A stretch of DNA of 64,000 nucleotides from Candidatus Competibacteraceae bacterium (GTDB lineage: Bacteria; Pseudomonadota; Gammaproteobacteria; Competibacterales; Competibacteraceae): positions 1,922,001-1,986,000 of the forward strand of contig CP065007.1 of NCBI GenBank assembly GCA_016699715.1. Reading direction: 5' to 3'. Position numbers and translations under genes: made by a program. Under the pieces are notes generated by a model. The model saw only the letters and a program-made list of their open reading frames with translations. It did not search any database and was not told where the DNA came from. Positions within the stretch are counted from its first letter, which is position 1. Every line of letters starts with the position of its first letter. This document shows positions 49,661-56,962 of this stretch, piece by piece.

Positions 49661-50059
49661 TTACGCCACGAGACACAATACTTCGCCGCCGTGGCCGGCG
49701 GCGCGGGCCGCGCGGTCGCTCATCAATCCCTTGGAGGTGGACACGATGGCCACGCCCCAACCGCCCATCACCTTGGGCAGTTCATCCTTGCCGCGGAACA
49801 CCCGTCGGCTGGTACGGCTGACCCGCTCGATCCGATCGATCACCGGCCGGCCCTCGAAATACTTGAGGGTAATGGTCAATTCAGCCTTGCTGGGAGCGAT
49901 TTGCGTGATCGCGAAATCGCTGATGTAACCCTCGTCGCGCAGCACTTGGGCGATCGCCGCCTTCAGCTTGGAGGCCGGCATACCAACCTGAGCCTTGGCC
50001 GCACGTTGGGCATTACGGATGCGTGTCAGCATATCCGCGATGGGATCTGTCATGCTCAT
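49661..50059 (-). CDS. rpsH: 30S ribosomal protein S8
   Basis: A 132-residue S8 beginning MSMTDPIADMLTRIRNAQRA, with C-terminal STSKGLMSDRAARAAGHGGEVLCLVA. The ATG two codons in (MTDPIADM) is an alternative start. S8 is the translational repressor of spc operons in enterobacteria. The 100-base interval before it, towards rpsN, is unusually long and contains a GC hairpin. Confidence 0.97.
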   Translation of the reverse strand: MSMTDPIADMLTRIRNAQRAAKAQVGMPASKLKAAIAQVLRDEGYISDFAITQIAPSKAELTITLKYFEGRPVIDRIERVSRTSRRVFRGKDELPKVMGGWGVAIVSTSKGLMSDRAARAAGHGGEVLCLVA

Positions 50060-50136
50060 GTTCTAAAACAACTCCACATGGTCAGTATCGGGTCTTCCAC
50101 CAACAGCGGAGCCAACCCTGAACTTAAGCGTTTTCT

Positions 50137-50154
50137 CCGGCCATCCAGGGCCGG
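50137..50154 (-). repeat. GC hairpin in the rpsN-rpsH interval
   Basis: Perfect arms CCGGCC (50137-50142) and GGCCGG (50149-50154) with a six-base loop, five bases past the rpsN stop. No T-run follows on the coding strand, so it is more likely a processing or regulatory hairpin than a terminator. Confidence 0.5.
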
Positions 50155-50159
50155 AACAT

Positions 50160-50465
50160 TCACCAGCTGGCCTTGCGCAAGCCCGGCACGTCACCACGCA
50201 TCGTGGCTTCCCGCAGCTTATTGCGACCCAGACCGAATTTGCGATAGAAGCCATGCGACCGGCCGGTCAATCGGCAACGGTTGTGCAGCCGTACCGGGCT
50301 TGCATCGCGTGGCAAGACCTGCAGCCGCTTTTGCGCCTCCCGCCGTTGCTCGTCGCTGCTGGCTGGATCGCGAATCGTTTCCTTGAGCGCGGCACGCCTG
50401 GCGGCATACTGCTCTACGGTACGAACTCGTTTGGCCTCGCGGTTGATCATGCTCAGTTTTGCCAC
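50160..50465 (-). CDS. rpsN: 30S ribosomal protein S14 (zinc-free form)
   Basis: A 101-residue S14, same length as E. coli. The start is a GTG at 50465 (V/M-A-K-L-S-M-I-N-R-E) with GAGG 8 bases upstream. The C-terminal segment CRLTGRSHGFYRKFGLGRNKLREATMRGDVPG is typical of the long form. It lacks the CxxC...CxxC zinc module, so it is the C- type. It lies 10 bases after rplE. Confidence 0.96.
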   Translation of the reverse strand: MAKLSMINREAKRVRTVEQYAARRAALKETIRDPASSDEQRREAQKRLQVLPRDASPVRLHNRCRLTGRSHGFYRKFGLGRNKLREATMRGDVPGLRKASW

Positions 50466-50475
50466 AGACTCATCC

Positions 50476-51015
50476 TCAGTTCCGAAACGGGAAATTGAAC
50501 GCGGCCAGTAGCGCGCGCCCTTCTTCGTCGGTCCGCGCGGTCGTGGTGATCGTGATATCCAGACCGCGGATAGCATCGATCTTGTCGTAGTCGATCTCGG
50601 GAAAAATGATCTGCTCGCGCACACCCAAGCTATAGTTGCCGCGACCGTCGAAAGCACGGGCGCTGAACCCGCGGAAGTCGCGAATGCGCGGGATGGCCAC
50701 ATTCACCAACCGATCCAGGAACTCGTACATCCGGTCGCGTCGCAGCGTCACCTTGCAGCCGATTGGCCAACCGGCTCGAATCTTGAAGCCGGCGATGGAC
50801 TTGCGCGACAGGGTGACGATCGGTTTCTGTCCGGCGATCTGAGCCAAGTGGCTGGTCGCGTGCTCCATCACCTTCTTGTCGGCGACCGCCTCGCCAACCC
50901 CCATGTTCAGGGTAATCTTGGTGATGCGTGGCACTTCCATGACATTCTGATAGCTGAATTGCTCGCGCAACCGCAGCATCACCGTTTCGCGATAATAGTG
51001 TTGCAGTCGGGCCAT
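50476..51015 (-). CDS. rplE: 50S ribosomal protein L5
   Basis: A 179-residue L5 (same length as E. coli) starting MARLQHYYRETVMLRLREQFSYQNVMEVPRITKITLNMGVG. It binds 5S rRNA and contacts the P-site tRNA. The long open frame upstream (to 51189) overlaps rplX and is rejected. It lies 10 bases after rplX. Confidence 0.97.
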   Translation of the reverse strand: MARLQHYYRETVMLRLREQFSYQNVMEVPRITKITLNMGVGEAVADKKVMEHATSHLAQIAGQKPIVTLSRKSIAGFKIRAGWPIGCKVTLRRDRMYEFLDRLVNVAIPRIRDFRGFSARAFDGRGNYSLGVREQIIFPEIDYDKIDAIRGLDITITTTARTDEEGRALLAAFNFPFRN

Positions 51016-51025
51016 AACCGTCTCC

Positions 51026-51343
51026 TCAGGCATCCACGACTTCATTATTGGATTTGAAGTAGCGCACCTTGCGGCCGTCCTCCAGGATCCGGAACCCGAC
51101 CCGGTCGCCTTTCTTGGTGGCCGGATTGAACAACAGTACATTAGAGCTATGAATCGCCGCTTCACGCTCGACGATGCCGCCAGCCACACCGCGAGATGGG
51201 TTGGGCTTGGTGTGCCGCTTGATCAGGTTCACACCGGCCACAAGCACACGGTCGTCGTTCACCACTCGCATCACTTTGCCGTGCCGACCCTTGTCCTTAC
51301 CGGCGATGACGATCACTTCATCGTCTTTTCGAATTCTGCGCAT
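51026..51343 (-). CDS. rplX: 50S ribosomal protein L24
   Basis: A 105-residue L24 with KOW motif (MRRIRKDDEVIVIAGKDKGRHGKVMRV) and NLIKRHTKPNPS. It is an early assembly initiator of the 50S subunit. Spacing to rplN is 18 bases. Confidence 0.97.
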   Translation of the reverse strand: MRRIRKDDEVIVIAGKDKGRHGKVMRVVNDDRVLVAGVNLIKRHTKPNPSRGVAGGIVEREAAIHSSNVLLFNPATKKGDRVGFRILEDGRKVRYFKSNNEVVDA

Positions 51344-51361
51344 TACCGCCTTCCTCCTGCC

Positions 51362-51730
51362 TCACAGCACTTCCGGCGCCAGGGAAATAATTTTCATGAA
51401 CCGCTCGCCGCGCAACTCGCGGGTCACTGGCCCGAAGATACGGGTACCGATCGGTTCCAGCTTGTTGTTGAGCAGCACCGCGGCATTGCCGTCGAAACGG
51501 ATCAGCGAACCGTCTGGCCGCCGTACGCCCTTGCGGGTGCGGACCACCACGGCGTTATAAACTTCGCCCTTGCTGACCTTGCCGCGAGGAATCGCGTCCT
51601 TGACGCTGACCTTGATGACATCACCAATATGCGCGTACCGGCGGTGGGACCCTCCCAGCACCTTGATGCACATCAGCCGGCGGGCGCCGCTGTTGTCGGC
51701 GACATCCAACATCGTTTGCATCTGAATCAT
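51362..51730 (-). CDS. rplN: 50S ribosomal protein L14
   Basis: A 122-residue L14 beginning MIQMQTMLDVADNSGARRLMCIKVLGGSHRRYA and ending REKFMKIISLAPEVL-like (GERFMKIISLAPEVL). Length identical to most bacteria. It forms an intersubunit bridge and binds the silencing factor RsfS. It follows rpsQ by 70 bases, a somewhat long gap with no clear motif. Confidence 0.98.
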   Translation of the reverse strand: MIQMQTMLDVADNSGARRLMCIKVLGGSHRRYAHIGDVIKVSVKDAIPRGKVSKGEVYNAVVVRTRKGVRRPDGSLIRFDGNAAVLLNNKLEPIGTRIFGPVTRELRGERFMKIISLAPEVL

Positions 51731-51800
51731 GGTTCTACATTCCGTTCACGGATTTTGGAAAAGACTGCCGTGTCGAGCGCCCCCGGCCCGGTCGCGGCGG

Positions 51801-52061
51801 CTATTGCGCGTGCCGGACCACATCGACCAACATCCAGGATTTGGACTTGGACAAAGGCCGGCATTGTTTGATGGTCACCATGTCGCCCTCGTGGCACTGA
51901 TTGTGCTCGTCGTGCGCGTGGAGCTTGGTGGTCCGACGAATGTACTTGCCGTAGACTGGATGTTTGACCAAGCGCTCAATGGCCACCGTGATGGTCTTGT
52001 CCATCTTGTTGCTCGTCACGCGCCCGGTCAGGGTGCGCTCCACCTGATTTTCCGCCGTCAT
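51801..52061 (-). CDS. rpsQ: 30S ribosomal protein S17
   Basis: An 86-residue S17: TLTGRVTSNKMDKTITVAIERLVKHPVYGKYI and VTIKQCRPLSKSKSWMLVDVV. OB-fold primary 16S rRNA binder. Its ATG overlaps the rpmC stop as ATGA. Confidence 0.97.
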   Translation of the reverse strand: MTAENQVERTLTGRVTSNKMDKTITVAIERLVKHPVYGKYIRRTTKLHAHDEHNQCHEGDMVTIKQCRPLSKSKSWMLVDVVRHAQ

Positions 52062-52252
52062 GCCTGGCCCGCCTTTTCGCTCAACACCATTTTGACCCGC
52101 GCCATATTGCGTCGCACCTGTTTGAACAAATGAGACTTGCTCGCCTGGCCAGTGGCCTTCTGCATCCGCAGGTTGAACTGCTCGCGCAGCAGTGCCAGCA
52201 GTTCCTGTTTCAATTCATCCGCGCTCTTGCGCCGCAGTTCGCTCGCATTCAT
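52058..52252 (-). CDS. rpmC: 50S ribosomal protein L29
   Basis: A 64-residue L29: MNASELRRKSADELKQELLALLREQFNLRMQKATGQ, the helical hairpin that surrounds the exit tunnel and contacts SRP and trigger factor. The start ATG at 52252 overlaps the rplP stop by one base (TGATG); a GTG one codon earlier is an alternative. Its stop overlaps rpsQ. Confidence 0.96.
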   Translation of the reverse strand: MNASELRRKSADELKQELLALLREQFNLRMQKATGQASKSHLFKQVRRNMARVKMVLSEKAGQA

Positions 52253-52665
52253 CACATCACCGTTCGGGTCACGAAGACCGTCCGCACGGGGAGTTTGGCC
52301 GCCGCCAGGCGGAATGCCTCGCGGGCGATGGCTTCGGACACCCCTTCCACTTCATACAGCACGCGGCCAGGTTTGATCCTGGCCACCCAGTACTCGACAT
52401 TGCCCTTACCGCTACCCATACGCACTTCCAGCGGCTTCTTGGTGATGGGCTTGTCTGGGAAAATGCGAATCCACACCTTGCCGCCACGCTTGATATAGCG
52501 ATTAATGGCTCGACGAGCAGCTTCGATCTGGCGGGCGGTCAACATCCCACGGGTCGTGCATTTCAGCCCGTACTCGCCGAAACTGACGTGAGTACCGCTG
52601 GTGGCAACGCCGGTGTTGCGCCCCTTGCGCTGCTTGCGAAATTTGGTTCTTTTCGGCTGTAACAT
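52252..52665 (-). CDS. rplP: 50S ribosomal protein L16
   Basis: A 137-residue L16 beginning MLQPKRTKFRKQRKGRNTGVATSG, with RRAINRYIKRGGKVWIRIFPDKPITKKPLEVRMGSGKGNVEYWV. It organises tRNA binding near the peptidyl transferase centre. It is preceded on the coding strand by a strong terminator-like hairpin in the rpsC-rplP interval. Confidence 0.98.
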   Translation of the reverse strand: MLQPKRTKFRKQRKGRNTGVATSGTHVSFGEYGLKCTTRGMLTARQIEAARRAINRYIKRGGKVWIRIFPDKPITKKPLEVRMGSGKGNVEYWVARIKPGRVLYEVEGVSEAIAREAFRLAAAKLPVRTVFVTRTVM

Positions 52666-52687
52666 GTTCTGTCTCGTTTATAAACAA

Positions 52688-52715
52688 GGAACTCCGCGGC
52701 GCGGCGCGGAGTTCC
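52688..52715 (-). terminator. Strong terminator-like hairpin between rpsC and rplP
   Basis: Perfect 10-bp arms GGAACTCCGC (52688-52697) and GCGGAGTTCC (52706-52715) with an 8-base GC-rich loop. Read on the coding (minus) strand it is followed directly by TTGTTTAT. It lies 17 bases past the rpsC stop and 23 bases before rplP, so it looks like an internal attenuator of the S10 segment. Confidence 0.6.
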
Positions 52716-52732
52716 GCAACAACCCCAGACGT

Positions 52733-53416
52733 TCAACCGGCCGCCGCCTTCTCGAGCTTCGCCTCGCCCTGCCGGTCGAATCCGAACACTTCGCCCTTAA
52801 AGATCCAGACCTTGATGCCGATCACCCCGTAGGTGGTCCTGGCTTCGGCGAGGCCGTAATCGATATTGGCACGCAGGGTATGCAGTGGCACCCGCCCTTC
52901 ACGAGTCCATTCGCTACGGGCGATTTCAGCTCCGTTCAACCGACCGGAAACTTGTATCTTAATCCCTAGCGCCCCCAAACGCATAGCGTTGGCAACCGTG
53001 CGCTTCATTGCCCGGCGGAACATGATACGCCGCTCCAGCTGCTGGGCCACACCTTCGGCTACTAGTTGAGCATCCAGCTCCGGCTTGCGGATTTCCTCGA
53101 TATTGATCTGCAGGTCCTTGACCTCCAAACCCATCATCCGGGCAACTGCCTTACGCAGCGCCTCAATGTCCTCGCCTTTCTTACCAATCACCACACCCGG
53201 ACGGGCGGTGTGGATGGTGATGCGCGCCAACCGAGCCGGCCGCTCGATCTGAATCCGGCTGACCGAGGCATTGGCCAGCTTCTTCTTCAAGAATTGACGC
53301 ACCCGCAGATCGGTTTCCAGCAGATCGGGATAATTTTTGCTCCCGGCGTACCATTTGGAGGTCCAGTCGGAAGAGATTCCCAGCCGTATCCCCGTAGGGT
53401 TGACTTTCTGACCCAT
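52733..53416 (-). CDS. rpsC: 30S ribosomal protein S3
   Basis: A 227-residue S3 with N-terminal MGQKVNPTGIRLGISSDWTSKWYAG, a type II KH domain (ITIHTARPGVVIGKKGEDIEALR) and the C-terminal domain (SGRLNGAEIARSEWTREGRVPLHTLRA). It lines the mRNA entry channel, where it has helicase activity. It is 13 bases after rplV. Confidence 0.98.
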   Translation of the reverse strand: MGQKVNPTGIRLGISSDWTSKWYAGSKNYPDLLETDLRVRQFLKKKLANASVSRIQIERPARLARITIHTARPGVVIGKKGEDIEALRKAVARMMGLEVKDLQINIEEIRKPELDAQLVAEGVAQQLERRIMFRRAMKRTVANAMRLGALGIKIQVSGRLNGAEIARSEWTREGRVPLHTLRANIDYGLAEARTTYGVIGIKVWIFKGEVFGFDRQGEAKLEKAAAG

Positions 53417-53429
53417 ATCGTTCTCGCTC

Positions 53430-53759
53430 CTACTCGGCTACGGTCACGGTGATGTGGCTGGTGCGCTTGACGATGCGGTTGCCGCGACCTTTGGCCCGGG
53501 CATGCATTCGCTTCAGCAGCGGGCCGCCATCCACGCAGATGGTAGCCACCTTCAACTCGTCGATATCGGCGCCCTCGTTGTGCTCGGCGTTGGCGATAGC
53601 CGACTCCAATACGCTTTTGATCAGTTGGGCCGCCTTCTTGTTGCTGAAGGTCAAAACTTGCAGCGCTCGATCCACCGGCAGACTGCGAATCTGGTCGGCC
53701 ACCAACCTGGCCTTTTGCGGCGAGATCTGGGCATTCTTCATGACAGCGACAGCTTGCAT
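53430..53759 (-). CDS. rplV: 50S ribosomal protein L22
   Basis: A 109-residue L22: MKNAQISPQKARLVADQIRSLPVDRAL and the C-terminal beta hairpin region (RMHARAKGRGNRIVKRTSHITV) that lines the exit tunnel, where macrolide-resistance changes are known; nothing unusual is seen. The first ATG (MQAVAVMK) is used. Confidence 0.97.
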   Translation of the reverse strand: MQAVAVMKNAQISPQKARLVADQIRSLPVDRALQVLTFSNKKAAQLIKSVLESAIANAEHNEGADIDELKVATICVDGGPLLKRMHARAKGRGNRIVKRTSHITVTVAE

Positions 53760-53771
53760 CGGCTCGCCTCC

Positions 53772-54044
53772 TTACTTGGACTTTCTGTCGGCCGCATGGC
53801 CGCGATAGGTGCGGGTAGCGGCAAACTCGCCCAGCTTGTGGCCCACCATGTTCTCGCTGACCAGAATCGGCACATGCTGGCGGCCGTTATGCACGGCGAT
53901 GGTCAGCCCGATCATATCCGGCAAAATCATCGAGCGCCGCGACCAGGTCTTGATTGGTCGCTTGGTATTGGTGGCAACCGCCTGCTCCACTTTTTTAATC
54001 AAGTGAAGATCGACGAACGGCCCTTTTTTAATCGAACGTGGCAC
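53772..54044 (-). CDS. rpsS: 30S ribosomal protein S19
   Basis: A 90-residue S19 (MPRSIKKGPFVDLHLIKKVEQAV, MVGHKLGEFAATRTYRGHAADRKSK). It forms part of the head with S13. It lies 12 bases before rplV; the 76-base interval from rplB contains a hairpin. Confidence 0.97.
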   Translation of the reverse strand: MPRSIKKGPFVDLHLIKKVEQAVATNTKRPIKTWSRRSMILPDMIGLTIAVHNGRQHVPILVSENMVGHKLGEFAATRTYRGHAADRKSK

Positions 54045-54087
54045 CTTAACTTATCCTCTTGGTTGCATGCCCCCGGTTCGGCGGGGC

Positions 54088-54114
54088 GACCGTCCAGCTT
54101 CGGGCCGGACGGTC
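54088..54114 (-). repeat. Hairpin between rplB and rpsS
   Basis: Perfect 8-bp arms GACCGTCC (54088-54095) and GGACGGTC (54107-54114), 11-base loop, located 6 bases after the rplB stop on the coding strand. A second GC-rich segment follows. No T-run, so it is more likely a stability or processing element. Confidence 0.5.
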
Positions 54115-54120
54115 CTTGCA

Positions 54121-54948
54121 TTATTTCGCCTTTCGCCGGCGCACGATGAGCTTGTCGGTGCGCTTGTTCGAGCGGGTCTTATAGCCCTTGGTCGGTACAC
54201 CCCACGGCGATACCGGATGCCGACCGCCCGAGGTACGACCTTCACCACCGCCGTGTGGATGGTCCACCGGATTCATGGCCACGCCGCGCACGGTGGGTCG
54301 AACGCCCACCCAACGCTTGGCGCCGGCCTTGCCCAGCGAGCGCAGGTTGTGTTCCTCGTTGCCAACTCCGCCGACGGTGGCCTTGCAGTCCACATGGACC
54401 TTGCGAATCTCGCCGGAACGCAATCGCAAGGTCGCGTAAGTGCCTTCGCGAGCGACCAACTGCACCGTTGCACCGGCGCTACGAGCCAATTGCGCACCCT
54501 TTCCAGGCCGCAGCTCCACGCAATGCACCTGACTGCCGACCGGAATATTCCGCAACGGCAAGGCATTACCCGGTTTGATCGGCGCCGCCGGCCCAGACAT
54601 CAGCGTAACGCCGACGCCGACCTCACGCGGCGCGATAATGTAGCGGCGCTCGCCGTCGGCATACAGCAACAGCGCAATATGCGCACTGCGGTTCGGATCG
54701 TATTCGAGCCGTTCGACCCGCGCCGGGATGTTATCCTTGTCACGCTTGAAATCGACCAGCCGGTAATGCTGCTTGTGGCCACCTCCCTGGTGCCGGGTCG
54801 TGATGCGGCCTGTATTGTTACGACCGCCATGGCGGCTCTGCTTTTCCAGCAGCGGCGCATAGGGTCGGCCCTTGTGCAAGTTCGGGTTGACGACTTTGAC
54901 TACAAAGCGCCGACCGGGCGAAGTCGGTTTGGTTTTGACGATAGGCAT
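54121..54948 (-). CDS. rplB: 50S ribosomal protein L2
   Basis: A 275-residue L2 with the OB and SH3-like domains and the conserved peptidyl-transferase-proximal C-terminus GVAMNPVDHPHGGGEGRTSGGRHPVSPWG, including the His thought to matter for activity. It is 44 bases after rplW. Confidence 0.98.
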   Translation of the reverse strand: MPIVKTKPTSPGRRFVVKVVNPNLHKGRPYAPLLEKQSRHGGRNNTGRITTRHQGGGHKQHYRLVDFKRDKDNIPARVERLEYDPNRSAHIALLLYADGERRYIIAPREVGVGVTLMSGPAAPIKPGNALPLRNIPVGSQVHCVELRPGKGAQLARSAGATVQLVAREGTYATLRLRSGEIRKVHVDCKATVGGVGNEEHNLRSLGKAGAKRWVGVRPTVRGVAMNPVDHPHGGGEGRTSGGRHPVSPWGVPTKGYKTRSNKRTDKLIVRRRKAK

Positions 54949-54992
54949 GGGGTTTCACCTTTTATTCATATAGCGGGGCGGCGAGCGCTCGA

Positions 54993-55289
54993 TCACTCCG
55001 CCATCATGAAGTCGATTTCATTGCCGGCTTCCAGGGAAACGTAAGCTTTCTTCCAATCCGAACGCCGCCCGAAGGTAGACCCGAAACGTTTGCGCTTACC
55101 CTTGACGTTGAGGACCGTAACGCCCTTGACCTTGACCTTGAACAGCAGCTCCACCGCATCCCGGATTTCCGGTTTGGTGGCATCCGGGATCACCTTGAAT
55201 ACCACTTGGTTGTATCGCTCGGCGACCCGGTTACTTTTTTCCGAAACATGCGGGGCCAGCAGAATCTTCAGCAGCCGTTCCTGGTTCAT
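54993..55289 (-). CDS. rplW: 50S ribosomal protein L23
   Basis: A 98-residue L23: MNQERLLKILLAPHVSEKSNRVAERYNQVVFKV and KGRKKRF-type motif (KGKRKRFGSTFGRRSDWKKAYV). It docks trigger factor and SRP at the tunnel exit. The ATG at 55289 overlaps the rplD stop as ATGA; three further codons upstream are rejected. Confidence 0.97.
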   Translation of the reverse strand: MNQERLLKILLAPHVSEKSNRVAERYNQVVFKVIPDATKPEIRDAVELLFKVKVKGVTVLNVKGKRKRFGSTFGRRSDWKKAYVSLEAGNEIDFMMAE

Positions 55290-55912
55290 GCCAACCACTC
55301 CCCGACGCGCTGCAACGCGCCCGCTGTCATCAATACCTTCTCGGAACCCACCAGGCTAACCGGGTCCAGGCCAATCACATCGCTCACCGCCACGTCGGGC
55401 AGGTTGCGCGCCGACAAACACAGATTAAGATCGACGTTTTCGGTCACCATCAGCACGCGGCCTTGATCGGCCAAATCCAGCGCCCGCATCCGCGCGAGTA
55501 TGTGCTTGGTCTTGATTTCCGGAACATCCAGCGCATCCACCACCAGCAACCGGTCCTGGCGCAGCAGTTCAGAGAAAATGGCGCGCATGGCGGCGCGGTA
55601 CATCTTCCGGTTGACTTTCTGCGAGTGATCCTGTGGTCTGGCCGCGAAGGTCACGCCGCCGCCTCGCCATAATGGACCGCGGGTGGTACCGGCGCGGGCG
55701 CGGCCGGTCCCCTTCTGTCGAAACGGCTTGGCACCGCCGCCGCTGACCTGGGCACGATTTTTCTGCGCGCGGGTACCGGCGCGGGCACCGGCCAGATAGG
55801 CCACCACCACCTGATGCACCAATGCCTCGTTGAACGGCCGCGCAAAGGTCTCATCGGCGACCGTGAGTTGGCCGGCCGCCGCGCCGCTCGCGTTCTTGAC
55901 CTGAAGTTCCAT
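55286..55912 (-). CDS. rplD: 50S ribosomal protein L4
   Basis: A 208-residue L4: ELQVKNASGAAAGQLTVADETFARPFNEALVHQ, the tunnel-constriction loop (QVSGGGAKPFRQKGTGRARAG). In enterobacteria L4 represses the S10 operon via its leader; here S10 directly follows tuf, so an equivalent leader is not evident. Confidence 0.97.
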   Translation of the reverse strand: MELQVKNASGAAAGQLTVADETFARPFNEALVHQVVVAYLAGARAGTRAQKNRAQVSGGGAKPFRQKGTGRARAGTTRGPLWRGGGVTFAARPQDHSQKVNRKMYRAAMRAIFSELLRQDRLLVVDALDVPEIKTKHILARMRALDLADQGRVLMVTENVDLNLCLSARNLPDVAVSDVIGLDPVSLVGSEKVLMTAGALQRVGEWLA

Positions 55913-55921
55913 ATCGCCTCC

Positions 55922-56566
55922 TTACCGACGCGCCTTCACGGCGGGCCGAATCATCACATCGCCGCCCTTGGCTCCGGGCACCGAACCCTTGATCGCCAAC
56001 AAATTGCGCTCGGCGTCCACTCGAACCACTTCCAGATTCTGGGTACAGCGTTGCGCCGCGCCGAGGTGACCGGCCATCTTCTTACCCTTGAACACCCGAC
56101 CCGGGCTCTGATTTTGGCCGATGGAACCGGGGGCACGATGGGACCGTGAGTTACCGTGAGTGGCGCGCTGGCTGCGGAAATGATGGCGTTTGATGGCGCC
56201 GGCGAAGCCTTTGCCGATCGTGGTGCCGGTCACGTCCACCTTCTGACCGACCTGAAACAAATCCACCTTGAGTTCGGCGCCCACATCAATCCCGGCACCC
56301 TCGTCCTCCGCCAGACGAAATTCCCACAGACCACGGCCCGCCGCGACGCCAGCCTTGGCGAAATGACCGACCATGGGCTTGGTCACCCGGCTGGCGCGAC
56401 GGCTACCGACCGTCACTTGCAGGGCACGGTACCCGTCGCTTTCCTCAGTCTTAACCTGCGCGACGCGGTTGGGCTCGACTTCAATCAGAGTGACGGGAAT
56501 CGAGACGCCTTCTTCCGTGAAAACACGAGTCATACCGGCCTTGCGGCCGATGAGTCCAATTGCCAT
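55922..56566 (-). CDS. rplC: 50S ribosomal protein L3
   Basis: A 214-residue L3 with GLIGRKAGMTRVFTEEGVSIPVTLIEV and the PTC-reaching loop; the Gln methylated by PrmB in relatives lies in GSIGQNQSPGRVFKGKKMAGHLG. It follows rpsJ after 76 bases that contain a small GAGGGG/CCCCTC hairpin (56605-56623) and a GACTTCAAGTC palindrome. Confidence 0.97.
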   Translation of the reverse strand: MAIGLIGRKAGMTRVFTEEGVSIPVTLIEVEPNRVAQVKTEESDGYRALQVTVGSRRASRVTKPMVGHFAKAGVAAGRGLWEFRLAEDEGAGIDVGAELKVDLFQVGQKVDVTGTTIGKGFAGAIKRHHFRSQRATHGNSRSHRAPGSIGQNQSPGRVFKGKKMAGHLGAAQRCTQNLEVVRVDAERNLLAIKGSVPGAKGGDVMIRPAVKARR

Positions 56567-56642
56567 TTTTATTTCCTCTACCTAATCACGACTTCAAGTC
56601 AGAGGAGGGGAAGGCCGCCCCTCATGACCCGGGCTTGAACGC

Positions 56643-56957
56643 CTAGTTGAGCTTGATCTGCACGTCCACACCGGCGGCGAGATCGAGCTTCATCAGCGCG
56701 TCGACCGTCTTGTCGGTGGGATCAACGATATCCATCAACCGCTTGTGGGTGCGCAACTCGTACTGATCGCGAGCATCCTTGTTGACATGCGGCGAGACCA
56801 GCACCGTGAAGCGTTCGATCTTGGTCGGCAGCGGGATGGGACCGCGAACCTGGGCACCGGTACGCCGGGCGGTCTCGACGATTTCCCGCGCCGACTGATC
56901 GATCAGTCGGTGATCGAACGCCTTGAGGCGGATGCGAATACGTTGGTTGGTGCTCAT
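56643..56957 (-). CDS. rpsJ: 30S ribosomal protein S10 (NusE)
   Basis: A 104-residue S10 starting MSTNQRIRIRLKAFDHRLIDQSAREIVETA. It is also the NusE antitermination factor. The ATG at 56957 is preferred over a GTG three codons earlier that would overlap tuf. It begins the S10 block directly after tuf (5-base gap), so the typical S10 leader of E. coli is absent here. Confidence 0.97.
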   Translation of the reverse strand: MSTNQRIRIRLKAFDHRLIDQSAREIVETARRTGAQVRGPIPLPTKIERFTVLVSPHVNKDARDQYELRTHKRLMDIVDPTDKTVDALMKLDLAAGVDVQIKLN

Positions 56958-56962
56958 GGCGC

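Noticed and set aside
48380..50386. Long 668-codon plus-strand ORF opposite the spc ribosomal genes
   Set aside because: It lies antisense to five recognisable ribosomal protein genes and has no family resemblance.
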